Both the position numbers and the translations under genes were made by a program. The notes below the pieces were generated by a model. It made no database searches. It was not told the DNA's origin and worked only from the letters and a program-made list of their open reading frames with translations. Of a stretch of DNA of 64,000 bases, positions 16,859 to 26,500 are shown piece by piece. The DNA comes from Cohnella candidum (GTDB lineage: Bacteria; Bacillota; Bacilli; Paenibacillales; Paenibacillaceae). How positions within the stretch are numbered: the stretch's first letter is position 1; each line of letters begins with the position of its first letter. The stretch covers positions 2,915,001-2,979,000 of the forward strand of contig NZ_CP033433.1 of the NCBI RefSeq assembly GCF_003713065.1, written 5' to 3'.

Positions 16859-19618
16859 TTACGGACCGTAAACCTCGAACTCCGAAATTTGCGCGGCTGG
16901 CCATGCCGTATTGCCGGTCACCGTAATACGGACATACCGCAGCTTCGCGGCCGAGGGCAGCGGGATTTCCACGCGGTTATCCGCCGCAGGATCGAAGGCG
17001 TAGGCTTTCGGCGGCAGAATGGACGTGAACGTCTCGCCGTCCGAGCTTCCCCATACTTCGATTTCCTGGTCGCGTTTCTCCCAAGCGTCCTGCGGCACGA
17101 GACGCAGCACCGCTTTCGAGATTTCCGCAGCCTCGCCGAGATCCAGCGTGAGCGATTGCGGGAACTTCTTGTTCGTGCTTTCCCAATACGTGAACGGATC
17201 CCCATCGTTCGCTTTCTTCGCGTCAAACGCTTCCGCCGTCGCCGAGGTGGATCGAATCTCTTTGCCAAGTGCCAGGTTCGTCTGCAGCTTCACTTTTTTG
17301 AACGGCGTGCCTTTCACGGCCGAGGGTTGATCGGAGCCGGTCAACTCGACGTAACCGACCTTGCGGTCCAGGATACTCGCGATGTAGTCGAATTGCGCGA
17401 AATCGCCCTCTTCAACGACGGGCAGTTCCGCGATTTTCGTACCGTTCGCTTCATAAGCGGACGCTACCGCATGGCTCCACTTCGCGCCCTTCTTCATCCG
17501 GAGCGTCGTGTCGGAACCGAATGGCTGATACACGCGGATGCGATCGCCGCTCCGGACCTCCACGAGGTCATGCTCGCCGGGATCCAGATCGAAACCGTTA
17601 TAGCGGGCATAATTGCCGGCCCGCACGCCGCCGTCCTTGGCTTCGATGTCGAATCCGCCGGGGGACAACGTGATCTCTCCGTTCAGGACATAAGGCTCCT
17701 TCGCGTTCCAGTTCGCGGTGACCATACGGTGGTCTCCGAAGGAAGTGCGCGTCACGCCGGGCGCGATCTCCTCGAATCCTGTGACCAACTGATCGACGTA
17801 GCCGGACAGCACCTCTTTCTGGAAGACGCCGGTCACGTCCAGCCACGGATTCGAGACGCCGTTGTACAGATCGGCGCTCAGGTTGTAGCCCATGGCGACA
17901 TTCCAGCGCAGCATCTCCTGGCTGTCCGTCATCGTTTCCGCCGCCAAGTCATGCTGGTAGAGCATGACCTTATCTCGAGCCAGCATGCCGATCATCGGAT
18001 AGTACTCCGTATAGCTGGCCGTATTTTTACGGTAGTCCAGCAGGTCCCACAAATAGTTCGTGCCCATGAATCCGACCGTGTCCCCCGCGAGAACGTCGAT
18101 TCCGTCTTCGGTGTACATCCGGTTTTTCAAAGATGCGAAATAGTCGCGGACGCCTTGGAAGTAAGCGGTTGTCGGGGTCGTGCCGGCGGGAATGTCTTTG
18201 TTATAGACGGCCGGCGCGTTGCGGATGCCCCACTGGTCTTCGAAAATGCCGTCGAAGCCCGCACCCTTTAGCAGTTTGTCATGTTCCTGCGCGATCCGTT
18301 CGCGGACGAACGGCTGGTTCGGATCCACGACGTAGCCGCTGTGCGGTCCATAGTCTTCTTTGTTGATCGTCCCGTTTTTCAGGACGGTCACGATGTCTTC
18401 CAGCGTCTTTCCCTGCGGCAGTTTCCCGAGCGTGGGCGAGTTTACGCCCCACCAGGAGAAGTTCGTGTACGGCACGACTTTGAACCCTTTGTCGTGCGCG
18501 TCCTTCACGAACGCCTGCATGTCGGCCTCGCTGCCCCACTTCGAATCCGCGGGCAGGAAGTCCGGATAATTCTCGTCGTGCCCGCCGGTTTGGAAGCCGA
18601 CGAGATGAAGTACGCCCGGATATGTCAGCCGGTCTGCGTAACCGGTCTTCAGCACGTTCCAATTGGCGTCCTTCAAAGCGGAAATATCCATCTTGTAGAA
18701 CGGGAGCGCGGCATACGCCGAGAGCTCTTTGCCCAGCTTGTCTTTCAGGCTCTTACCGTCGCGGATCCCGTTCATTTCGCCATATCGACGGATCGAATCG
18801 GAATAATCCCCTCCGACCTCGAGCACGACCTGCGGCGTCGTCCATTCCGCGTCCGGAGCGATCGACACGGCGTAATTATGGACGAGCGCGGTTTTGCCCG
18901 GATCCTTCACCTGGTTTTTGAAGCCGAGATTCGCCGTCTCTACCTTGTCTCCGTGCACGTCGTAGAGAGCGAGTTGGCCCTCATCCGTGCGCAAGGCAAC
19001 GTAGGAAGCGAACATGACGCCGGGGTACTGGCCTTCATACGAATTGCTTTCCTTGAAGAACGCGTCCTTCAGCTTCGCGCCCGGCAGCATCGGAAGCAAG
19101 CCGTCCTTGACTTGGCCGGCGTCCGCCTTCAGCTCGTAAGGAAACTGGAACGATTCCACCGTTTTCCCCGTGCCGTTCGACACTTTCGCGGACATCCGGA
19201 TCAACCCGTCCTTGGCGAAAGACACTGTCGCCTCCACGCGAAGAGGACCCCCGTAATGAAGCACGAGCTTCTTCGAGCGGTTGTTCCAATCGTAAGAGAA
19301 ATCCGGCGCTTTGGCGCCGTTCCAAAACGCTTCGTTGCCCGAAAACGCCCACCACAGCGCGCTTTCCCGGTTGCCGAGCGAAAGGTCCAGGCCGGTCTGC
19401 TTATCCCGAATGTACCGGATGCCTCCGTTCGCCGTACTGAAGGCGATCTCGTAACGGTCCCCGCCGACGACGATCCGGTCATCTTCTTTCGCGAACTTGA
19501 CCGCGCTGCCCGACACGACCGCCGGGTATCCCCAAATGATCGCGGCCGCGATCAACACGACCAATCCGGCGCCTATCCCGATCCACCGATTCCGGCGGTT
19601 CATTCGGCTTGTCGCCAT
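16859..19618 (-). CDS. Large membrane-anchored glycosidase-like protein with C-terminal F5/8-type (CBM32-like) domain
   Basis: The 919-residue protein starts after GAGGAGG. An N-terminal signal or anchor helix (WIGIGAGLVVLIAAAIIWGY) follows a basic start. Residues about 35-270 look like a beta-sandwich. A TIM-barrel-like catalytic region follows, with FKVVPYTNFSWWG, FDGIFEDQWGIRNAP and DVLAGDTVGF carrying candidate acidic residues. Residues about 780-919 form a discoidin/F5-8 type C fold (TNLALGKEIRSTSA to EFEVYGP), likely sugar-binding. It resembles uncharacterised Paenibacillus families (DUF5696/DUF6259-like); the exact family is uncertain. It follows the solute-binding gene, so surface processing of the imported glycan is inferred. 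Confidence 0.75.
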   Translation of the reverse strand: MATSRMNRRNRWIGIGAGLVVLIAAAIIWGYPAVVSGSAVKFAKEDDRIVVGGDRYEIAFSTANGGIRYIRDKQTGLDLSLGNRESALWWAFSGNEAFWNGAKAPDFSYDWNNRSKKLVLHYGGPLRVEATVSFAKDGLIRMSAKVSNGTGKTVESFQFPYELKADAGQVKDGLLPMLPGAKLKDAFFKESNSYEGQYPGVMFASYVALRTDEGQLALYDVHGDKVETANLGFKNQVKDPGKTALVHNYAVSIAPDAEWTTPQVVLEVGGDYSDSIRRYGEMNGIRDGKSLKDKLGKELSAYAALPFYKMDISALKDANWNVLKTGYADRLTYPGVLHLVGFQTGGHDENYPDFLPADSKWGSEADMQAFVKDAHDKGFKVVPYTNFSWWGVNSPTLGKLPQGKTLEDIVTVLKNGTINKEDYGPHSGYVVDPNQPFVRERIAQEHDKLLKGAGFDGIFEDQWGIRNAPAVYNKDIPAGTTPTTAYFQGVRDYFASLKNRMYTEDGIDVLAGDTVGFMGTNYLWDLLDYRKNTASYTEYYPMIGMLARDKVMLYQHDLAAETMTDSQEMLRWNVAMGYNLSADLYNGVSNPWLDVTGVFQKEVLSGYVDQLVTGFEEIAPGVTRTSFGDHRMVTANWNAKEPYVLNGEITLSPGGFDIEAKDGGVRAGNYARYNGFDLDPGEHDLVEVRSGDRIRVYQPFGSDTTLRMKKGAKWSHAVASAYEANGTKIAELPVVEEGDFAQFDYIASILDRKVGYVELTGSDQPSAVKGTPFKKVKLQTNLALGKEIRSTSATAEAFDAKKANDGDPFTYWESTNKKFPQSLTLDLGEAAEISKAVLRLVPQDAWEKRDQEIEVWGSSDGETFTSILPPKAYAFDPAADNRVEIPLPSAAKLRYVRITVTGNTAWPAAQISEFEVYGP

Positions 19619-19651
19619 TCCGCGCTGCCTCCTCTCTGCTTTTACGGCTTT

Positions 19652-19684
19652 TAAAAATCCGGTCCCGCCAAGGCAGGACCGGAT
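19652..19684 (-). terminator. Stem-loop between solute-binding protein and glycosidase genes
   Basis: ATCCGGTCC pairs with GGACCGGAT and is followed on the minus strand by TTTTTAAAA. Such loops often cap the abundant binding-protein mRNA while allowing some read-through. Confidence 0.75.
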
Positions 19685-19710
19685 CAGATGAAACTGGATC
19701 GGTGATCGAA

Positions 19711-21159
19711 TTACAGCTTAATCGTGTCGTAGAACTTCGCCTGTACCGTTTTCGCGGCGTCGTCCAACAATTTCTTCGGATCGGAACCCTTCTTGGAGAA
19801 TACTTCTTGAATGATGTTGGTCATTGCGGCGTAGTAGTCTTGCGTGTTGTACTGCGCTTCCGGCTTGCCGTCCAGCAGGTTGATCGCGTCTGCGTTGTAA
19901 ACGTACACGTTGTCATGCTTCGCGTAGACGTCCCGTACTTTCTTGCCGTATTCGGAATCGTCCTTGAAGTACTGGATGACCGGAGGAACGAAGTATTTGT
20001 TGTCTTTCTTGCGGGCCGCGATGTTCGCTTCCAACGATTCCAGGCCTTTGTCGGAGAAGTAGTCGAACACGGCGTAGTTGAATGCCATTTGCTGTTCGTC
20101 TTTGGAAGCGTTCGGGTTGATGACGAGGAAGTCGCCGCCGAGCACGCCCGTATGCTTGCCGCCTGCTTGCGCCGCCGGCATCGGGAACACGAGCACGTCT
20201 TCCGGCTTCATCCCGCCTTGGTTCAGCGCTTGGTCGACCGGACCGTCCGGACCCGCGATGACCATCGCCGTGCGTCCTTGAGCGAACGCGCCGACCGCGT
20301 CGCCCCAGCCGAGCGCCCAGTCTTGCGGGATCGAGTTGGCTTCCCATTTGAGCTTCTGATAGAATTGGAGCGCCTTCACGCCGGAGTCGGAGTTGAACGC
20401 TGCCGTGACTTTGCCGTCCGCCACGTTCTGGATTTCGCCGCCCGCTTCGAACAGGAAGTTGGTCCAGTTCCAGCCGGATTCGTTGCCTTTGCCCATCGGC
20501 GCGATGCCGGAGATGCCTTTGCCCGGATCGGCGACCGCTTTGGCCGTGTTCAGCATGTCGTCCCACGTCCAATCGTACGAAGGAACCGCCACGCCTTTAT
20601 CCGTCAGCATTTTCTTGTTGACGACGGTGCCGGTGACATAGCCTTGTTGGGCGAGACCGTACACTTTGCCGTCGATGACGAATTGGTTTTGCAGAATCGG
20701 GTTCATTTGGTCTTTGAACTCGTAGTTGTTGAACAGATCGGTAATGTCGGCTGCCCAGCCCTTTTCGGCGAGGAACTTGCCTTCCGTCGCATACGTGTTG
20801 AACAGCGTCGGCGCTTCGTTAGCGCCCATCTTGATCCCGATTTCGTTCGGGTTGTATTGCCAGTCGCTTTTCACGATCGTGACGTTCGGATACTTCTCGT
20901 TGAAGCGCTTGATCTTGTCGTCTTCCAGCGCCCGTCTTTCGACTTGGTCCGGCGTCGGATAGTAAATGCTGATCGTGATCTTCTTGGAAGAGATGTCGTC
21001 CGAAGGCGCTGCGCTGTCGGTGGAAGCCGGTGCGGAGGATGCCGGTTCGGAGCTTTGCGATGCGGACGGCGAACTGGTGTTGTCGCTCTTCCCGCCGCAG
21101 GCAGCCAGGATGAGGCTGAACGCCATCAAGCAAGCTGCGATCGAAGTGAACTTACGCAT
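19711..21159 (-). CDS. ABC transporter sugar-binding lipoprotein (family 1)
   Basis: A 482-residue lipoprotein with signal peptide and lipobox LILAACGG (Cys 21), then a Ser/Ala/Pro-rich linker to about residue 58. The mature domain has family-1 solute-binding features (KITISIYYPTPDQVERR, FNTYATEGKFLAEKGW, GRTAMVIAGPDGPV). It captures the oligosaccharide outside the membrane for the two permeases encoded upstream. It starts after AAGGGGAG and has its own promoter with the shared motif. The exact sugar is unknown; the neighbouring GH31 suggests an alpha-linked one. Confidence 0.9.
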   Translation of the reverse strand: MRKFTSIAACLMAFSLILAACGGKSDNTSSPSASQSSEPASSAPASTDSAAPSDDISSKKITISIYYPTPDQVERRALEDDKIKRFNEKYPNVTIVKSDWQYNPNEIGIKMGANEAPTLFNTYATEGKFLAEKGWAADITDLFNNYEFKDQMNPILQNQFVIDGKVYGLAQQGYVTGTVVNKKMLTDKGVAVPSYDWTWDDMLNTAKAVADPGKGISGIAPMGKGNESGWNWTNFLFEAGGEIQNVADGKVTAAFNSDSGVKALQFYQKLKWEANSIPQDWALGWGDAVGAFAQGRTAMVIAGPDGPVDQALNQGGMKPEDVLVFPMPAAQAGGKHTGVLGGDFLVINPNASKDEQQMAFNYAVFDYFSDKGLESLEANIAARKKDNKYFVPPVIQYFKDDSEYGKKVRDVYAKHDNVYVYNADAINLLDGKPEAQYNTQDYYAAMTNIIQEVFSKKGSDPKKLLDDAAKTVQAKFYDTIKL

Positions 21160-21204
21160 GTCTGGTTACTCCCCTTCTGAGTCGTTATTTTTGATTACAC
21201 GCTC

Positions 21205-21261
21205 ATCATAATGGAGGCGTTTGCATCGTGACGATGTGTATTCCTATTCCCTTCATGTGCA
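21205..21261 (-). promoter_or_regulatory. Promoter of the sugar-binding protein gene with shared operator motif (site B)
   Basis: On the plus strand TTCCTAT-N4-TTCATGTGCA (21241-21261) is followed by TTTACGATGT. The minus-strand -10 TATGAT is at 21210-21205, 31 bp from the TCCTAT block. The -35 is poor, as expected for an activator-dependent promoter. Site A matches it over about 30 bp. Confidence 0.6.
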
Positions 21262-21302
21262 GGTTTACGATGTGCGAATCTTGAAAAAAGACATATTCGA
21301 GC

Positions 21303-22172
21303 TTAACCTTTCACCCCGCCGAGATGCAGGCCGCGGATGATAAACCGTTGGAAAATCAGGAAAATGGCGACCGGCGGAAGCATGACCATCGTCAAAATCG
21401 CGAATTTGATGTTCGTGTCCAACCGCCTTGCGTCGATGACGAGCCGCTTGATCGCGGTGGCCAGCGGATACTTATCCCCGTTCAGTACGAAGGAGGGCCA
21501 GAACCAGTCGTTCCATGCCGTTCCGAAAACGAAAATGGCGAGCGTGGCGAAAATCGGAATCGACAGCGGAAAGGCGATTTGGAAAAAGTTGCGAAGCTCC
21601 GAAGCTCCGTCGATCCGCGCCGACTCGAACAGCTCGTTGTTGATGCCGTCGAAGAACGTTTTAAGCAGCAGCAGGAAGAAGGCGTTGGCGCCCGCGGGCA
21701 GCCAGAATGCCCAGTAGCTGTTCAGCAGTCCCAGTTCCTTCAGGTTGATGAAGTTCGGGATGATGTAAGTCGTCGGCGGTATGAACAGCGTGGCCAGGAA
21801 GAAGTAGTACACCGCTTTGCGGAAGCGCCAATTCAGCCTGGATAAACTGAACGAGGCCAGCCCGAGCACGATGACGGTGACGACCATGTTGCCGGCGAAA
21901 ATGTACAGCGTGCTCTTCAGGTATTTCGTCAGGTCGATGAAATGCCAGCCTTTACCGTAGTTGTCCCAGTTCCAGGACTTCGGCAGGAACGTCGGAGGGA
22001 ACGAGTTGACTTCCGTGTTGGCTTTCACGCCGTTGAAGAAAGCGATGACGATCGGATACAGCATGGAACAAATCATGAGGATGATGACGAGAATCATCAG
22101 CCAATAGACGAACCGGTTTAACGGTTTCCTCAAATCGTAAGGCGACAGGATGCCGCGTTCCGCGTTATTCAC
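21303..22172 (-). CDS. Carbohydrate ABC transporter permease (MalG/LacG type)
   Basis: A 289-residue inner-membrane subunit with six expected transmembrane helices. The EAA loop that contacts the ATPase reads ELFESARIDGASELRNFF (about residues 180-197). It starts at GTG, overlapping the stop of the partner permease by 4 bp (GTGA), with GGGAGGG upstream, so expression is coupled. The locus has no ATPase gene. A shared MsmX-type ATPase encoded elsewhere is the usual solution in this group and is inferred here. Confidence 0.92.
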   Translation of the reverse strand: MNNAERGILSPYDLRKPLNRFVYWLMILVIILMICSMLYPIVIAFFNGVKANTEVNSFPPTFLPKSWNWDNYGKGWHFIDLTKYLKSTLYIFAGNMVVTVIVLGLASFSLSRLNWRFRKAVYYFFLATLFIPPTTYIIPNFINLKELGLLNSYWAFWLPAGANAFFLLLLKTFFDGINNELFESARIDGASELRNFFQIAFPLSIPIFATLAIFVFGTAWNDWFWPSFVLNGDKYPLATAIKRLVIDARRLDTNIKFAILTMVMLPPVAIFLIFQRFIIRGLHLGGVKG

Positions 22173-23092
22173 GACACGTTCCCTCCCCGGTTCGAAAGTC
22201 TATTCTGGATGATCGCGAGGATGACGAGGACGAAGAACATCATGACGCCGAGCGCGGATGCGACTCCGTAATCCAGCCGGTTAAACGCCATTTTGACGAT
22301 ATAAAGCGAATAAGTCAGCGTGGCGTTGTTCGGGCCTCCGTCCAGCATGGCGAACTGGGACTGGTAGCCTTGGGAGGTGGCGATCAACTGCAGCACGAAC
22401 AGCAGCGCGATCTGATTGCGGATCGAAGGAAGCGTAATGTGGCGGATTCGCGCCCAGACGCCTGCCCCGTCGATTTCGGCGGCTTCGTACCAATCGCGCG
22501 GAATGCTGAGCACGGCCGCCAAGTAGATCAACATGGCCGAGCCGAACTGCTGCCAGGTTTCCATGATGACGAGCGACGCCATCGACCACTTCGTATCGGT
22601 CATGAAGCTGATCTGCGACAGCCCGAGCTTCTGCAGCACGGCGTTGATCGGCCCGACCGGATCGTACAGCCATCTCCACAAGCCGTACAGGACGACGACC
22701 GGGACGACGTACGGCAAATACGCGGCGACCCGCGCGACGCCCTGGCCTTTACGCAGCTCCGAAATCGCGATCGCGAACAGGATGGGCACCCAGAAGCCGA
22801 GCACGAGGCAGAGCAGCATGTAATAGAGCGTGTTCTTGACGGCGGTGACGACATCGGGATCTTTCAGGACCATCTTGTAGTTGTCGAAGCCGACGTAAGT
22901 GTCCCCTTTGACGAAATCGATGTGGTACAGACTGTAGACGAATCCTTTCAGGATCGGCATCCACAGAAACAGGAGGAAAATCGCGACGGCCGGGAAAACG
23001 AACGCGTAACCCCAGAAGGACCGTCTCCATTTGCCCCGTTGAAGAGGCCTTTCCGCGCCGAGCGGGCGAACGGTTGCGGCAGTTTGGTCCAT
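22169..23092 (-). CDS. Carbohydrate ABC transporter permease (MalF/LacF type)
   Basis: A 307-residue permease subunit with six transmembrane segments and an EAA loop YEAAEIDGAGVWARIRHITL. The preferred start is ATG 23092, 5-6 nt after GAGGGAG; an in-frame ATG 33 bp upstream lacks a binding site. It is the first gene of the transporter unit and overlaps the next permease by 4 bp. Together they form the channel for the sugar delivered by the lipoprotein encoded at 19711-21159. Confidence 0.92.
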   Translation of the reverse strand: MDQTAATVRPLGAERPLQRGKWRRSFWGYAFVFPAVAIFLLFLWMPILKGFVYSLYHIDFVKGDTYVGFDNYKMVLKDPDVVTAVKNTLYYMLLCLVLGFWVPILFAIAISELRKGQGVARVAAYLPYVVPVVVLYGLWRWLYDPVGPINAVLQKLGLSQISFMTDTKWSMASLVIMETWQQFGSAMLIYLAAVLSIPRDWYEAAEIDGAGVWARIRHITLPSIRNQIALLFVLQLIATSQGYQSQFAMLDGGPNNATLTYSLYIVKMAFNRLDYGVASALGVMMFFVLVILAIIQNRLSNRGGNVS

Positions 23093-23130
23093 AAGCTCTC
23101 CCTCAGTCCTTTCTCTATCGGTCACTACTC

Positions 23131-23186
23131 ATTGTAGGAAAAGGAGACTGGGGTGAACATGTGCAGTTCTATTGGGATGATGGGCG
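23131..23186 (-). promoter_or_regulatory. Permease operon promoter with degenerate shared motif (site C)
   Basis: On the plus strand TTCTAT-N4-ATGATGGGCG lies at 23167-23186. The minus-strand -10 TACAAT is at 23136-23131, 30 bp from TTCTAT, the same spacing as sites A and B. The second half matches TTCATGTGCA at 6 of 10 positions. An extra ACATGTGCA occurs at 23158-23166, closer to the -10. Confidence 0.5.
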
Positions 23187-23189
23187 TTT

Positions 23190-24500
23190 TTACTTCTTCA
23201 CTTCGCTGGGGCTGACGCCGTAGTATTTTTTGAAAATCTTGCTGAAATGCTCGGGCGATTCGTACCCGACTTTCTCCGCGATTTCGTACCGGCGCATGTC
23301 CGAATGCAGCAGCAATCGGCGGCTTTCTTCCATTCTCAGCTTGATGACGTATTCCCATAGATTGAAGCCGGTATATTTCTTGAACAGATAGCTCAGATAG
23401 TTGGGGCTGACGTGATTCCTCTGCGCGACTTCGTGCAAAGTGAGCCCTTTCTGCGCGTAATTCCGGTCGATATAGGCCTTCGCTTTCTCCACGATCTGGT
23501 TGTTCTGTTCGGCCCATTCCTCTTCCGTCGGTTCCTCGCTGAACAGGCTCCATTTGAAATCCCCGAAGTAGAACACGAAATGGTCCCGATGCTCTCGGTT
23601 CCACAGGATCGCTTTCTTCGCCTGTTCCCCGAGCGTATGCAAAAATTCCGTTCCCTTCAGGATTTGGCTGATCCCGATGACGCACGGAAGGTTCAGGTAC
23701 TTGCTGACGTTGTGGTGAAGGCTTCGGCCGATCATGTCCAGCTGGTTGATTTTATCGACGCCGGAAGCGCCGTACGCGGCTTCGTCCCACTGCACGACGA
23801 CGCTGATCTCGCTCTCGGGCGAGTAGAACGCGACATGGCTCCAGTCCGGCGTCAAGAGCTCCTCCGCGATATTCAGCGCGGCGTATTGAAGGAGCCGGAT
23901 ATCTTCGTTCCGGAGAGACGATTCCCGCTGCGCCGTCATCAGCTTGATCTTAAGGACGGCAAAATAAGGGCCGGTCAGCCCCAGCTCCTTGATCCGTTCC
24001 GAATCGCCGCCGGCGTCGGGAACGTCGAGCAGCCGGTTCAACCGGTCCGTCCTTTCCTGACGCGGCTCCTCCATCTGAAAATGCTCCCGTTGCGCCGACA
24101 GGAACTCGTCTCCGGCGGGCATCGGTTTATCCATCTGCAGCAGCACGTTGCGGACCGAGTTCAGAAACTGCTCGTTTTTAAGCGGTTTGATCAAATAATC
24201 CTTCGCGCCGAGACGAAGGGCGAGTTGGGCGTACTGGAACGTCTCGTGCGCGGAAATGATGATCGCCTGCACCCAAGGCTTGACGATTTTCGCCTGGTGC
24301 ATCAGCTCGATCCCGCTCATCGCGCCCATCTGGATGTCCGTGATCAGCAGGTCGATTTCCTCCATCCGGAGGAAGTCCAGCGCTTCATGCCCGTTGTACG
24401 CCGTAAAAATGCTTTTAATGTCGAGGCCGGCCGACTGGAGAAGGCTGCTCAGCCCTTTGCAAATCAGAGGTTCGTCATCCACGATCAGAATGTTATACAT
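23190..24500 (-). CDS. YesN-type response regulator (REC plus AraC helix-turn-helix)
   Basis: A 436-residue regulator that should activate the transporter and hydrolase genes of this locus when phosphorylated by the neighbouring kinase. The receiver domain has VDDEP and phosphoacceptor D55 (LLITDIQM). A middle region of unknown fold follows (about 140-330), then a C-terminal AraC domain with two helix-turn-helix motifs (LHEVAQRNHVSPNYLSYLFK and YEIAEKVGYESPEHFSKIFK). The ATG follows AGGAGG and overlaps the kinase stop by 8 bp. Sites A-C are its most likely targets (inference). Confidence 0.92.
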   Translation of the reverse strand: MYNILIVDDEPLICKGLSSLLQSAGLDIKSIFTAYNGHEALDFLRMEEIDLLITDIQMGAMSGIELMHQAKIVKPWVQAIIISAHETFQYAQLALRLGAKDYLIKPLKNEQFLNSVRNVLLQMDKPMPAGDEFLSAQREHFQMEEPRQERTDRLNRLLDVPDAGGDSERIKELGLTGPYFAVLKIKLMTAQRESSLRNEDIRLLQYAALNIAEELLTPDWSHVAFYSPESEISVVVQWDEAAYGASGVDKINQLDMIGRSLHHNVSKYLNLPCVIGISQILKGTEFLHTLGEQAKKAILWNREHRDHFVFYFGDFKWSLFSEEPTEEEWAEQNNQIVEKAKAYIDRNYAQKGLTLHEVAQRNHVSPNYLSYLFKKYTGFNLWEYVIKLRMEESRRLLLHSDMRRYEIAEKVGYESPEHFSKIFKKYYGVSPSEVKK

Positions 24501-26307
24501 GCTGTTCCTCCTGTTCTCTGGCGGGAAGCCCGATCGTCACGACCGTTCCCCCGCCTTCCCGCGGCGAATATTGAAGGCCGTAACCCTGTCCGAAATGCAA
24601 GCGGATGCGCTGCTGCACGTTGAAAATGCCGTATCCGGAAGGCGTATCGGCCCGCTCCCCTTCGAGGAGTTGTCGGATCAAGCCGTAATCCGGTTCCGTG
24701 TAGCCGTTATCTTCGACGCGGATGGCGATGCGGTCACCGTTCCGAGCGACGGAAACCGCGATTTCGCCGTCGTCCGCCATGTTGCGCACCCCGTGGATGA
24801 TCGCGTTTTCGAGCAGCGGCTGCAGCGTGATTTTCGGAATCAGGCAATCCAGCGCGCTTTCGTCGATCGACCAAGTCAGCCGGAATTCGTATTCGTACCG
24901 GATTTGCTGAAGGTTCATGTACGCTCTCGCGTGTTCGAGCTCCTCCCGCAAGGTGATCAATTCGCGGCCTCGGCTGAGTCCGATGCGCATGATGAGCGCC
25001 AGCTCCTTGATCATGACGGCCGACTCGGAATTGCCTTCCAGCGAGCTTTTCCAGTAAATGCTCTCGAGCGTGTTGTAGAGCAGATGCGGATTGATTTGCT
25101 GGTACAGGATTTGCAGCTGCGCCTCTTTCTGCTTGATCTCGAGCAGGTACCGGTCTTCGATCAAGGCGTTGAGGCGGCTGGCCATGCCGTATACGGAGTG
25201 GATTAACACGCCCATCTCGTCGTTCCGATCCTTCGCCGGCGCATGCGGAAGCGGCCGTCCCGGCTCGTAAGAACGGGTAAAAACGGCCAGCTTCTGCATC
25301 GGCGTCAGCAAGGAGCGCCAGAAATACGCCATGACCGCCATGGCGAAAACCGAGTACACGATCGAAATGGTGGCAATGACCCGTTTCAGCTCGTTTTGCT
25401 GCTGCAGCAGGGAACGGGTCGGAATTTTATAGATCAGCTTCTGCTGGGCTTCATAATTGTAGTGCTCGACGTAAATGTAGCCCGCCGAGATCTCGTCGAC
25501 GGTCCCGTCGGGATCGTCCCCGGTGACCAGCTCAGGCGGCAATTCCAGCGATTGACCGATGATCGCGTCGTGAACCGATGAAGCGAGAATCCGGTTCGCG
25601 TAATCGGTCACGAAGATTTCGCCGTTGTCCGGCAGCGTGATCGTCTGCAAGGACTGCTGCATTTTCTTGTTCATGTTGATCGCGATCAGGACGCCGATTA
25701 CTTTGTTTCCTTCTGCGGTGCTGTTCACGGCCCGCACGTAGGCGAGCGTAGGTTGGGTCAAGCTCAGCGATCGCGGCTCGAACACCCGGAAGTAGCCTTT
25801 GCCTTTGCGTTCGGCGGCTTCCGTCATCCAATCCTGGCGGTTCCGGTCATTGTAGAAAAATACTCCGCCGCCTTTGAATCGGATCGACGTATTCGGCGCG
25901 AAGGAGTAGTCGCCGTTCGGGTCGTAGATGTACAAGTAGTAAGCGATGGCCTCTCCTTCGGTCACGCTTGAAGAATAGGTGGACAGGAGGCGGTCCGCGG
26001 TCGAGTATTTCTGTACCCGGGTCACGATGTCGTCCCCGCCCGTTTGGAGCGTTTGCGTAACCGGGTTCACGATGATCGTGTTCATGATTTTGCTGATCGT
26101 GTCGATATCCCGGTTGATGATCGTGAAGTTCTGTTTGTTCAGCTCCACGTAGGCGTTCGTCACGTGGCGCTTCAAAATTTCCTCGGCCTTCATGTTGGCA
26201 TAGAAGTTCAACAGGAACACCGGGCTCACCAAGATGAGGAAAAGCAGAATGAGCTGCTGTTTTACTTTCATTTTCGTTAACGGATTGGTCCATCTCCAAC
26301 GCAACAT
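24493..26307 (-). CDS. YesM-type sensor histidine kinase
   Basis: This 604-residue kinase starts at ATG 26307, 8 nt after GGGGAG; a GTG 9 bp upstream is less likely. A transmembrane helix (about 19-37) is followed by an extracellular sensor domain of roughly 240 residues, a second helix (about 285-310), a HAMP-like linker, and the His_kinase domain with phosphoacceptor His in QINPHLLYNTLE. The ATP-binding part follows (LQPLLENAIIHG, VEDNGY, GYGIFNVQQR). YesM kinases commonly sense extracellular glycans or the loaded binding protein. It overlaps the regulator gene by 8 bp. Confidence 0.92.
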   Translation of the reverse strand: MLRWRWTNPLTKMKVKQQLILLFLILVSPVFLLNFYANMKAEEILKRHVTNAYVELNKQNFTIINRDIDTISKIMNTIIVNPVTQTLQTGGDDIVTRVQKYSTADRLLSTYSSSVTEGEAIAYYLYIYDPNGDYSFAPNTSIRFKGGGVFFYNDRNRQDWMTEAAERKGKGYFRVFEPRSLSLTQPTLAYVRAVNSTAEGNKVIGVLIAINMNKKMQQSLQTITLPDNGEIFVTDYANRILASSVHDAIIGQSLELPPELVTGDDPDGTVDEISAGYIYVEHYNYEAQQKLIYKIPTRSLLQQQNELKRVIATISIVYSVFAMAVMAYFWRSLLTPMQKLAVFTRSYEPGRPLPHAPAKDRNDEMGVLIHSVYGMASRLNALIEDRYLLEIKQKEAQLQILYQQINPHLLYNTLESIYWKSSLEGNSESAVMIKELALIMRIGLSRGRELITLREELEHARAYMNLQQIRYEYEFRLTWSIDESALDCLIPKITLQPLLENAIIHGVRNMADDGEIAVSVARNGDRIAIRVEDNGYTEPDYGLIRQLLEGERADTPSGYGIFNVQQRIRLHFGQGYGLQYSPREGGGTVVTIGLPAREQEEQHV

Positions 26308-26336
26308 CCTGCACACTCCCCGCCGCTGCTGACTCC

Positions 26337-26342
26337 ATTATG
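26337..26342 (-). promoter_or_regulatory. Possible -10 box of the kinase/regulator operon
   Basis: CATAAT on the minus strand, 30 bp before the ATG. A weak TTCTGA lies 17 bp upstream. Tentative. Confidence 0.3.
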
Positions 26343-26500
26343 AAACCGGCCTCGCCCGTTCAGAAGAGCCGAACGCCAACTCGGTATTTCTGCGCATGAT
26401 TTCCGTAATTACACACATACGTTGCCTAGGGGTGAAAACCCTTTCTATTCGGGAAAAAAATGTCCATTTCGACAGGAAACTTACTCAATCTGCGAGCTTG

